40,164 nt of DNA, from the NCBI GenBank assembly GCA_003427395.1, contig BFEA01000242.1, forward strand, positions 136,591 to 176,754, written 5' to 3'. The notes below the pieces were generated by a model that worked only from the letters and a program-made list of their open reading frames with translations, searched no databases and had not been told where the DNA came from. Both the position numbers and the translations under genes were made by a program. Below, one piece after another: positions 20,525 through 29,079 of this stretch (positions are counted from its first letter, which is position 1; every line of letters begins with the position of its first letter). Source of the stretch: Chara braunii. Its lineage: Eukaryota > Streptophyta > Charophyceae > Charales > Characeae.

Positions 20525-20725
20525 CACGTTATCGGTGTGAATACCCTTATAAAGGTATTTGCCTTAGTTTTTGTAAGTGTTAAGGGTTTGACCCGAAAAT
20601 TTGATGCACCAGGTGAAACGCGTACAATTTTTGTTTTTGACCAACTTTGTGTTTAGATGGAAGGATAGGGAGTGTTTGGGTGCGCAGTTTTGAGGCGGGC
20701 GTGATTTTTCGTATTGATGTTATAA
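20525..20725 (+). repeat. Conserved-hairpin repeat, copy B
   Basis: ACGTTATCGGTGTGAATACC with stem arms at 20537-20546 and 20552-20562. Downstream blocks match copy A up to about 20725. Confidence 0.7.
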
Positions 20726-21619
20726 AGACGGCATATTTGTCTATGATTATTTTTTTTTCTTTTTGTGTTGGTACGTTTCTTTGAGGCGCATGCGCGCGCG
20801 TGAAAGCAGCTTTGTCGTGGCCAGCGTCAGGGCCGACTACTGATACCGCATTTTAAAAGTAACTACCATGGATATTATTCGAGGCAAGGCAGAAAACCAC
20901 GTAGCATATAGTGTCACATAACGCTTGTTGTGCTCGTCCCTCAGTAGGACTTAGCGACAACCTACGAACGACGTATGGTTTCGACAAACATTGGGTTTTT
21001 GCGGATAGCCAAAATTAATTAAGGCACAAATTTTGACGGACGGTCACTCGTACAGAGCCTCGATCAAAGACAAGTATTACGGGAGCCATCTTCGGCGTTG
21101 GTGAGACCTTGGTGTAATAAGGAGGTGCGTGCATGGGGTTATGGGTAAAATCCAGCTTCCATGGGATAGGTTGTAGGCCAAAAGTGCGGCATTGGGGCAT
21201 TTCGGTAGGCCTCGCACGACACGATACCAGCCTTGGGCTTAGTGCTATTGGTTACGGTATCGGACTTCCACCCTGCAGATTCAGGGATTGAGGCCAACGA
21301 CCGGCAACAGAGGAGCAAAGAAACATCACGAAGGTAACTGAGGGGTTGAGGGCCCAACGGGGCTGTCCCCCTCGGTTTTATCGTCAGCCCCGGGCACGGG
21401 ACTGATTTGTGGGACAAAGGGGTGCCGCAGGTTCACCCCCTCTCCTCTCGATATAATTCAAAAGTTTTTTTTTCTTTATTTTTCTTACCTTGTTTTTATT
21501 TTTTTTGGAGTTTCGTTGTCGGAAGCGGACCGATGTTGGTATCGATACCTGTTGTCGGAACCCACGGGCGCAGCTCGATTGGCATACCTATGAAGTGCGG
21601 AATGCAGACTGTGGAGTTC
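20726..21619. other. No recognisable gene
   Basis: Nothing can be assigned. A T-rich tract lies at 21463-21505. A 14-bp resemblance to the 18S 3' end at about 21424-21437 (minus strand) is too short to call. Confidence 0.35.
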
Positions 21620-21950
21620 AGTGTGCACGCGAGCCGATGGGTGTTTTGACTCACGGGATGGAAGAAACCTGAGTGGTGGGGACCCTCTGTTGGGGGCACC
21701 GCCCGCCGACTACAATCTGTTGTGAGAGGTTCGAGTGTGAGCGTGTCAGTTGGGACCCAAAAGATGGTGAACTATGTTTCAGTAGAGCGGGCCAAGGACG
21801 CTATGACGGAGGTCCGCAACGATACGTGCAAATCATTCCTCGGTCTTGAGTATAGGGGCGTGCAAACGGTTCGTCAGTCATGAGTATAGGGGCGAAAGAC
21901 TAATCGAACCGTCCAATAGCTGGTCCCATCCGAATTTCCCTCGGAAGTTG
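21620..21950 (+). pseudogene. 28S rRNA internal fragment
   Basis: The sequence follows large-subunit rRNA. First comes GTGCACGCGAGCCGATGGGT. TTCGAGTGTGAGCGTG, GGGACCCAAAAGATGGTGAA and CTATG follow, then ACGTGCAAATC, GTATAGGGGCGAAAGACTAA, TCGAACCGTC, TAGCTGGT and TTTCCCTC. A 34-bp tandem duplication sits inside it (units start at 21825 and 21859, sharing CGTGCAAA and GAGTATAGGGG). Divergence and the duplication show it is not functional. Confidence 0.85.
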
Positions 21951-22447
21951 TTGATCAGTTCACTACGCGGCTATGAGACCATGCGTTACGACGAGAGTTT
22001 GGAGAAGGGGAAAAGCGAAAAGGGCAGGGAGTCGAGCTCCCTGTTTCTTAACGGTTTGGGCGATAAAAAACTCTATCTTGAGGTTCTCAACCATGACGAG
22101 CTGATTGGCGGTGTTAGTTTTAGCAATGAAGTGTTAGTTTGGTCGCAGTGGGAGAAAAAAAATGTGCAGAGGTAGGGAAAAAAAAAGATGTAATGGACCG
22201 GGAAGTAGATATCTCGCTCATTCCTTAGTGGAATCGAGCAAGCAAAGACTTGGTTTCGAGGTTTCTAAGCATGACGAGTCAACTAAGTGGTTTGGTGGGT
22301 AGGAGCGTTGTGAGTGCGCGGTCCGTTGAGGAAAGTATCAAGAATGTTAGTGACAGAGTAGCGAAGGTAGGCTTGACGGAGAAAGAATGAAGTGAGGAGG
22401 GGAACAGATGAAAGCGAAGATGAAAGCGTGAGGAGACGGGGCCTAGG
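21951..22447. other. Non-coding stretch with a diverged tandem module
   Basis: Two similar segments at about 22066-22110 and 22240-22290 share GAGGTT-CTAACCATGACGAG-like sequence. They resemble the tandem pair at 17.4-17.7 kb. The 109-codon frame at 21846-22175 overlaps the rRNA fragment and is not a gene. Confidence 0.4.
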
Positions 22448-22498
22448 AGTGTATCTTCTCGAATTCTAACAGAAGATTCATCCTCATTTTGCACATTA
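22448..22498 (+). repeat. Dispersed ~50-bp core, copy 4
   Basis: GTGTATCTTCTCG, TTCTAACAGAAGATTCATCC and TCATTTTGCACATT closely match the cores at 16545 and 17988. Confidence 0.6.
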
Positions 22499-23106
22499 AT
22501 GTTCGAGCAATGAACTCAGGCACATTAATGTTCATACTAGTCTACATGATCATCCTTACCCGAGCGATCGTCGGAGTGTGCAATGACCATCATGCTCATT
22601 TTCATCATTACGCTCATCATCATCATCGTGGTTCGAATTGTGATTTTTATCGCATGGTAATGTGGCTCTTCACCATTGTAGTAATGAGGGTACACCACTC
22701 TTTGCATGAATTTGGGACTTTGGTTAGATGCTCGCCTTCATCCAAGTCCTTCGTCGTCCTAAATATCACGAGCGTCGTCGACCACGGTCATTTGTTTGCA
22801 GGTTAGGTGGTGATTATTGTCGTTGTTGCGCGGTGTTCTTTGAAATGCTCGTCCCCTTGGATATGGTGATCGTGCCCATTGTGATCGGTAGTGTTCCGAC
22901 AATTGTAGTCACTGCAATGTGTCTCTCCTGGTTCTAGGGGTTTCACGTTTATGAATGTGCTACTCTTCTCCATCATCATAGCCGTCAGGCTTGTCTTTGT
23001 CATCATAGGTTGTCGGATTGTAAGACTGGTCCGTGCACCTAGGCGCCTTTAGGCGGGCGGTGCATTCTTTGGTTAATGGTAGTAAATCGAAGAGAGAGAG
23101 AGCGCG
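22499..23106. other. No recognisable gene; CAT-rich tract
   Basis: A short ATC/CAT-rich segment lies near 22590-22630. Short frames on both strands lack any family signature. Confidence 0.35.
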
Positions 23107-23112
23107 CGCACT

Positions 23113-23113
<1 letters not shown>

Positions 23114-23198
<85 letters not shown>
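23114..23198. repeat. (GA)n microsatellite
   Basis: About 85 bases of GA dinucleotide, preceded by GAGAGAGAGAGCGCGCGC. Confidence 0.95.
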
Positions 23199-23206
<8 letters not shown>

Positions 23207-23246
23207 AACTTACCAGCATTGTGCGACCTCCTGCGGGAAACTTCAG

Positions 23247-23300
23247 ATGTATCTTCCTATGTTACAGCAGAAGGTTCATTTTCATTTTTTTACACCTCGA
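23247..23300 (+). repeat. Dispersed ~50-bp core, copy 5
   Basis: ATGTATCTTCCTATGTTACA, GCAGAAGGTTCATTTTCATT and a T run match the other cores less closely. It directly follows the (GA)n tract and a short unassigned segment. Confidence 0.45.
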
Positions 23301-23764
23301 AAAGTGACGGGACACTCGTGCTTCCGGTGGTTAGTGGCCTCGCAACTGCTATTTTCCTCTCGCAAGGATATCAGTCGACTTCGAGGTACTGCCTTGACCT
23401 TGCATACATGGAGTCGGGATTTTGACCAATTGCATTAACTGAATGCGGAGGAAATAAGTAAAGAATCGAGAAGAAGAGGAATACGATCGGGGAAGTGGTA
23501 CCTGGGAAAAAAGGGATTGGGACCTACCTTGCGATGGTATGGTTGTGCGCACCGTTTGTTCAAGGATTATGGTGAGCTTGCAATCCCAGTGTGAAGTGGG
23601 CGGGTGTTATTTACAGTCGGTCGAGCGAGCAGATGCAGCAGGCTGGGACGAGACCTTGTGACGTTTTTGTAACTCGTTTCATGGTCCATCATACTTTCGA
23701 CGTTCTTTTGGTACGGTCGGTCAGTGTGGTATGTCTATGCACCCTTCCATTGTTGCTCCTTGTG
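23301..23764. other. No recognisable feature
   Basis: No gene or repeat could be assigned between the ~50-bp core and the start of the large inverted repeat. Confidence 0.35.
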
Positions 23765-26760
23765 ATAGTTGATACTCGCTCTGTCAAGCGCATCAGCTCC
23801 CGCCTTTTTTGCAAAAGACGAGAACCCTCCCGACCACGTCATGCAGGAGTTAAACGAAATAAAACAGAGACAATTTGGGAACAACATCGAAACAATCCCT
23901 CGAACCGCCTTGACGGACGCAGTAATGTTGTCCTCTCACCACTCTAGCCGGGTGCGCCAACTGTACTTCCCGTGGTCCCCTACGATAGGATAGGTTCCCG
24001 CGGGGTACAACTTGCGTTCCCTAAGGGTTTGTCACCACCCTTAGGGGCATATTCCTACCGAGCTATTGACCCACATGCGAAAGTTTTTATATGTAATCGC
24101 AGAGGTAGATCGGCAAGGGTGTTTGCTCGATTCGCTGCAATATTGGCACGAGTGGTTAAATGCCAAGTGGATCCGAACGTCGGTTGTTCCCTAGGGCGTT
24201 GATCTCTTAGGTACGAAACGAACGTCGGTCGACTAGATCGGCCTCAACCAAACGTGAAACCAAAAATTAATCATAGTCCCTTAGATGCGCAATTCAAAGA
24301 AAATAGATTACCATGATCGAATATAATTATACTGAAATAAATTAACCATAGTCGATAAAACGTATTTCAATTCAACATGGGTTGAAACGATAACTGAAAG
24401 AAATGGAATACCACATTGTAAAATCAATAACTCATGACCGAAAGAAAATCCCCGACCACCTCGGGTCTAACTCAATAAGTAAAGTACTATATTAAACCGT
24501 CAACGAGGAGTTGACTCAGACAATAACCTGCAGTCGACAAGGTAGTCGGACTGCTTAAATTTTAACTCAATGAGATGCATTGCCAAAGTCATTCATTGCA
24601 CCCTACCACCGACCTAAGATTAAGCATGCAAACTTGTCTTCATATATTTTTAATCTGAATCTTCTTGGGTGACAAGTTGTTTTGCGGATGATTCTTTATC
24701 ATGTGCATTACTTGAAGTGTTGCATGTCTTACCCTTCAGGAAGTGGTATGGGGTACTCCTTCTTCTCGACTGAGCACACAACTCGGATCTCATAAGTTGG
24801 ACCGTCTCCACCGAATCAGCAAAATAACCCCCTGTAGAACGGTCTATTCTGTGTCGATAACAAAGTCGACTCCTAAAACAACGAATCCCTGCCTCATATG
24901 CTTCTTATAGAAATAACGTATCCACTACAAGTAGAGTTTTAATTGTTATCATTTTTTCTAAGCTCAAGATAACTTAGACGAACATAGTCAAAGAAGATAG
25001 AGAATGAGAGTCATTTGAACGGGTACAAGTCCGTTTAACTTTATCAACTTTACTTGAATCGAATGTGTTTTACAGTGCACACAAATTAACCTTTTTCAAG
25101 ACAATGATTTTTTTTAAACATGGAGGCGAGTGAGAAGTAGAAAGAAGACAATAATTTTCTCTTTGTTCCAAAGAAGCATAAATCAACCTCCTTTGCAAAC
25201 ATCCTTCTACCTACATGCACACCAAACCAAACAACAAGTTCAAGGAAACCAATGGAACCCCATACCCTCATCAGACCTCACCTTTCATGACTCACACAAC
25301 CTTTCTCTACCTTTTCTTTTGAACATTCAAAACAAACAGAGTTAAGCAAAGTGTGGGTTCACACAGGTGTGAAGAGAAGTCTAAATCGTTCAACTGACCT
25401 TGAGTTAAATTTCACCCGACTCACTCAAGAAAGTCGAGTAATATCCCAATCAAATGAAAGATAACCGTCGTTAAAAAAAATAAAATTGTGGCTCTCCACA
25501 AATTGTGGCTTTCCTCCTAAGCAATGGTTCGCGTCCTTCCCCAAGTGTCTTAATGAACAAAGGTCAGCTTCACTGAGACTCAACTGAGATAACCCTCCAA
25601 AAGGTTGTTCTCAACAATAAGTCCCACGTGGTCCCAATATCTTGGATAGTCCCAATGCAGTCTCACTCCACCACGATCATTAAGGACTATCCAGAATGGA
25701 ACCGCATTTTCGAATTCAATTACCGCATCTGTTGAAAATAACTATGTCAATCGCTCACGTCCTGACCTCAAATCGATCCCACTTGGTCCCAGACAGTTTC
25801 ATACTGACGCCTACAACACCAAATGGCTCCAAGACACCAAACCACATGCAAAACCACCAGTATTGCGTGATGAATGACTACTCCACCGCGCTCAACCACT
25901 CCAAGTATACCGTTGGTCCATACACTATGCCGTGTGGTAAAAAAAAAAATGGATCAGTTATGCTCGTGCCATATCTAAACCACACCGATTTACTCAAATG
26001 ATTATCGTCCGACTTGTACCGTTCCTCATTAAAATAATTAGCGCTTCATACCTCCACCGTATAATACCACTACAATCGCACTTCTAAAAAAAAAATGTTG
26101 TTGTCATACCGCCAAACTAGCAACACCTCCCCGTGTCAACGCCTATCGATGTTGTATCGAAGAACTGGCAGCATACTATTGACATCGAGTGGTAAATCCT
26201 ACGACACCTCCCTTCAAAATATCGCGCCGCTACCAGAAAATTTGGCATCATAACCTTCTAAAAATGTTATACATGAACTACGCATTCACTCAAGCAACAT
26301 TTCCCCCCTTAAACAACGTTGTTGTCGTAACAAAATTTTGGCAGTATCACCCCAGGAAATTGGGTATGCCCTACCACGCCAAACCTCCTCCACTTTCCGG
26401 CGTGGAACGATAACCTGACCCACAAAAAAAGTCATATTGGCGCAATACTAGCCCAACGTCGAGGCTAAGTGGTCCGAGCGTTGGGTATGGTTGCCTCACC
26501 CCTCACTCCATCTTCCTGCAGACCACCAACATCTCCATCTTCCTTTTCTTGTCGACCTTCGGCACAGCTCCACCAAGCAGCACCGTACTGCCCCTTCAAG
26601 CAACACTTCCTCTAGCTGCTTGAATGAATGAGGCAGCTGGGGGAAGAGTTGCCTTTATACTGAAGTTGGAGGCTTGCCTCTAGACTCAAACTTATCCCAA
26701 ACCCTTGATCTCGATTAAGCCTGAGGGTCAAGAAGAGTCGAGCCTGTTGAGCTCCTTTTC
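23765..26760 (+). repeat. Large inverted repeat, copy 1 (plus orientation)
   Basis: The sequence is homologous along about 3 kb to the reverse complement of 29080-32165, with the blocks in the same order. Shared landmarks include CTACGATAGGATAGGTTCCC (23978) and CCCTAAGGGT...ACCCTTAGGG, a hairpin at about 24020-24050. Others are GACAAGGTAGTCGG (24537), GGTATGGGGTACTCCTTCTT (24746), GAACATTCAAA (25321), CACACAGGTGTGAAG (25361) and GAGGCAGCTGGGGGA (26630). Divergence looks large (perhaps a quarter of positions) with many indels. No coding domain is visible, although a segment near 23972-24130 translates similarly in both copies (YDRIGSRG, LSPPLG, DPHAK). Confidence 0.8.
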
Positions 26761-27299
26761 CCCTTTTTTCTCTACCTTTTCTTTTTTTTTTCCCTTTTTT
26801 TTCCTACCCCTACGTTTTTGCTTGTGAAGAGGCAGCCCTCCACGCGCATGTATTTGATGTGTTGGGAGCGCTAGATACAGGTGCTTACCCAAAAGTTGTT
26901 GTCCGTTTTCAACCCAACAAGCACATCTACAACCAACCTCAACTCTCACTCCCTTGCTGCAGCTCATTCATTGAAACGAACGAGCGCAAACTTCATTAGA
27001 GCGTGGGGAAGGGATCTAAAGAAAATGAGAAAATATGAAACAAAATATAAAAAGAAATCTTAAAAGAATCTAACAAAAAATAAGGAAATAAAACAAAAAT
27101 GAAACAAAATTAAAAACGAAATCTAAAAAGAATTTAACAAAAAATAAGGAAAAACAAAAACAAAAGAACTTACATGTAGTGTTGTCCGTGAAAACGGGCA
27201 GCACATTGTCATTTTGGGCAGAAGTGCCCTGTTACTTCAGTACCCGCCATTTGATGTTTTCAATTTAGTTTTTTTTTTTTCCTTTGTTTTTTTCTCTTG
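26761..27299. other. AT-rich, A-rich low-complexity stretch
   Basis: T-rich (26760-26810) and A-rich (27030-27170) sequence with no gene. Two near-copies of an ATCTAAAAAGAATTTAACAA-type unit occur near 27058 and 27121. The homology to the other inverted copy fades out here. Confidence 0.45.
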
Positions 27300-27305
27300 A
27301 CTTGG

Positions 27306-27380
27306 GCCAAATAGTCAGTTCAATCTCGTGGTTTCTCAACCACGAGCTATTGAAGACGGACCCGGGTTCAATTCAAGAAG
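27306..27380 (+). other. tRNA-like module of composite 1
   Basis: It contains an A-box-like TAGTCAGTTC, a strong hairpin (CTCGTGGT/ACCACGAG) where an anticodon arm would be, and GGGTTCAATTC as B-box. It is followed by an A17 run and then antisense U6. Confidence 0.55.
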
Positions 27381-27416
27381 GAATCAAACTAAAAAAAAAA
27401 AAAAAAACATATGGAC

Positions 27417-27462
27417 TGTTTTTCGAGTTATGCGTGTCATCGTTGTGCAGGGGTCATGCCAA
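27417..27462 (-). pseudogene. U6 snRNA 3'-half fragment (composite 1)
   Basis: On the minus strand the segment reads CATGACCCCTGCACAACGAT, then GACACGCATAACTCGA and an A run. It matches U6 snRNA from the CATGGCCCCTGCGCAAGGAT region to the 3' stem, with a few changes. It is a partial copy and not expressed as U6. Confidence 0.85.
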
Positions 27463-27482
27463 ACCGCGCAGTTGATTTCAGT

Positions 27483-27850
27483 TACGCTGTTGGGGCAAAT
27501 ACCCTGACAAGGGTATTTGCCGGGGTTTTCAACGTCGGACGCTGTCCGACTTTTTCGTGGAATTGAAGGACTTGACGAGACTGACGTTGCCAAAGTTGTT
27601 TAGACAGACCTATGATCGGTAGGCTTAAACTTTTTTTTTAAGCTAGACGTCGCTGTCGTCCGACTGAAATAGTGGTAATCAGTGGTGTGACCACTAATCA
27701 CGGCATCTGACGGAGCTATGGAATAGTTTGGTCGAGGGACGACTAGGATTATACCTACCCTACCTAAGAAGGTGGCGCGTGGCAGTAGGCCGCACGATTC
27801 AGGGCCTAAGTGCATTCAAAGTGGCGACCTTACCAGAGGCCGCGACGAGA
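27483..27850 (+). repeat. Conserved-hairpin repeat, copy C
   Basis: Hairpin arms GCAAATACCC (27495-27504) and GGGTATTTGC (27511-27520) are perfect. A second palindrome, GTCGGAC/GTCCGAC, follows at 27534-27550. The next ~300 bp match the reverse complement of 32612-32998 (GGAATT/GAATTGA-GGACTTGA.GAGAC, then later GATTCAGGGC). Confidence 0.8.
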
Positions 27851-27924
27851 GATGAGTAGAAAGTTATTTTTTATTTTATTTTTTTTTAGCACCACGGGCG
27901 TCCGTACCAAGGGCTGAAATGGAT

Positions 27925-28050
27925 GGCACGGTAGCCGGCCAGCAACCAGCCACCCAGCCTGCAACCATCCAGCGTGCAGGGTTGGCCAACCAGCCACCAG
28001 CCTGCAGCCAGTCGGCCAGCAATCAGCCAGCCACCCAGCGGGAATGGCCG
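27925..28050. repeat. CCAGC-rich duplicated segment
   Basis: GGCCAGCAACCAGCCACC at about 27937 recurs with small changes about 78 bp later (28013). The stretch is built of CAGCC/CAGCA words. Confidence 0.6.
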
Positions 28051-28063
28051 CCTGACTGCAGCT

Positions 28064-28107
28064 TGACCCTTGCGCAAGGATGACACGCATAAATCGAGAA
28101 ATGGTCC
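28064..28107 (+). pseudogene. U6 snRNA 3'-half fragment (composite 2)
   Basis: TGACCCTTGCGCAAGGATGA, then CACGCATAAATCGAGAAATG and GTCC. This is an almost perfect match to the U6 3' half through the 3' stem. Confidence 0.9.
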
Positions 28108-28110
28108 AAA

Positions 28111-28172
28111 ATCCCGGTAGGGATTTGAACCCGGGTCTGTATCTCGATGTGCCATAGCAGGCCACGATGGGA
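28111..28172 (-). other. tRNA-like module of composite 2
   Basis: On the minus strand the B-box GGTTCAAATCC (28133-28123) is clear, and GACCCGGG before it is shared with composite 1. A weak A-box-like GGCCTGCTATGG lies at tRNA distance. Antisense U6 follows directly, so the order is tRNA-like then antisense U6, as in composite 1. Confidence 0.55.
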
Positions 28173-28229
28173 CGTGACCGTTGGCAAAGCCGACGTAATA
28201 ATAAAAAATAAAAAAAAGGAAAACAGACT

Positions 28230-28312
28230 TTGCAGACTGCGTGGGAGCACAAAGGCTCCCACTTCGTCTTGGAGACTGTGTGGGAGCACAAAGACTCCCA
28301 CTTCGTTTTGGA
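28230..28312. repeat. Tandem pair of 39-bp hairpin units
   Basis: GTGGGAGC followed by ACAAAG and GCTCCCAC (28241-28262) forms a hairpin. A near copy starts at 28280 (GTGGGAGCACAAAGACTCCC). Confidence 0.7.
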
Positions 28313-28489
28313 CAGATGATTGTGGGCGCGATATCTTAAAATCTCGCGGCCCACAGTTCACACACGGAAAGCAAGAGGGGGTTGGAGTTGAGTGGAGAGT
28401 GACAGAGAGAGAGAAATGGGAGGATGGGGAGAGGAGGACCTGTTCCTCCCGACCTGCCAGCTGCCTCCCCGTTGTTAGGGGGGGTAAGA

Positions 28490-28545
28490 AGAAAAAAGAA
28501 AAGAAAAGAAAAGAAGAAAAAGAAAAGAAAAAAAAAAAGAAAAAC
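28490..28545. repeat. AAAAG/AAGAAA-rich simple repeat
   Basis: Purine-only low-complexity tract on the plus strand. Confidence 0.8.
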
Positions 28546-28581
28546 GGGATCTGAGTTCTTTTGAGAAGCTGTATTTTTCAG

Positions 28582-28611
28582 TTTGCGCCACTATTTTTTT
28601 TGTGGCGCAAA
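28582..28611. repeat. Perfect 10-bp inverted repeat
   Basis: TTTGCGCCAC and GTGGCGCAAA enclose a 10-nt T-rich loop. Confidence 0.75.
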
Positions 28612-28744
28612 ACAATTTTGTTGACCTTGATATTTTTATATAGGTAGTCAGGCACCTAGGCCATGTGCATGAATTGTTTTATATTTTTTTATCCAGTGAA
28701 TATTTTTATAAAATTCTTCAAAGTCGGGGTACTTTTTCCACCCC

Positions 28745-28800
28745 GCTCTGAGCCTGTCGGGATTTGAACTCGTGAATTTTCACGAGTTCTTTCCCTACCT
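28745..28800 (-). other. tRNA B-box-like segment with a perfect palindrome
   Basis: On the minus strand GAGTTCAAATCCC fits a T-loop. Just upstream in that reading, GAACTCGTGAA (28766-28776) and TTCACGAGTTC (28779-28789) form a perfect 11-bp inverted repeat with a 2-nt centre. No U6 segment adjoins it. Confidence 0.45.
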
Positions 28801-29079
28801 CTCCCAATCTGACAACTGCCATCCCTGTTTTCAGGGGAGGGTAGGGGAGAAAAGAGAAAAAGAAGATAAAAGGGAAAAGGGAAAAGCCACGGCCACGAAT
28901 GTGGCCGCGGCTATGATAAGATACAGGCCAAATTGGCCTGAATGTGACTCAGGCCAGAGGCTGGGGAGATGAAGGGGTAATGAGGGGAAATTGGCTGGAA
29001 ACAACCATTTTCCCGCTGAACCTGCACTCAGTGTGGGGCTGAGTGCAGGGAAAAGGGAGAAAAAGAGGGGGGCAGTTGA

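Noticed and set aside
16863-20725. Hairpin repeats A and B as LTRs of one retrotransposon
   Set aside because: They are direct repeats 3.66 kb apart, but no primer-binding site, polypurine tract, gag or pol is present between them, and similar repeats occur elsewhere in other orientations.
21424-21437. Resemblance to the 18S rRNA 3' end on the minus strand (GGTGAACCTGCGG)
   Set aside because: Only about 14 bp match and the sequence on both sides does not follow rRNA.
23033-23425. 130-codon frame across the (GA)n tract
   Set aside because: The centre is a dinucleotide-repeat translation and the ends show no family match.
28147-28554. 135-codon Lys/Glu-rich frame
   Set aside because: It spans the tRNA-like module, the hairpin pair and an A/G-rich simple repeat; not a plausible gene.
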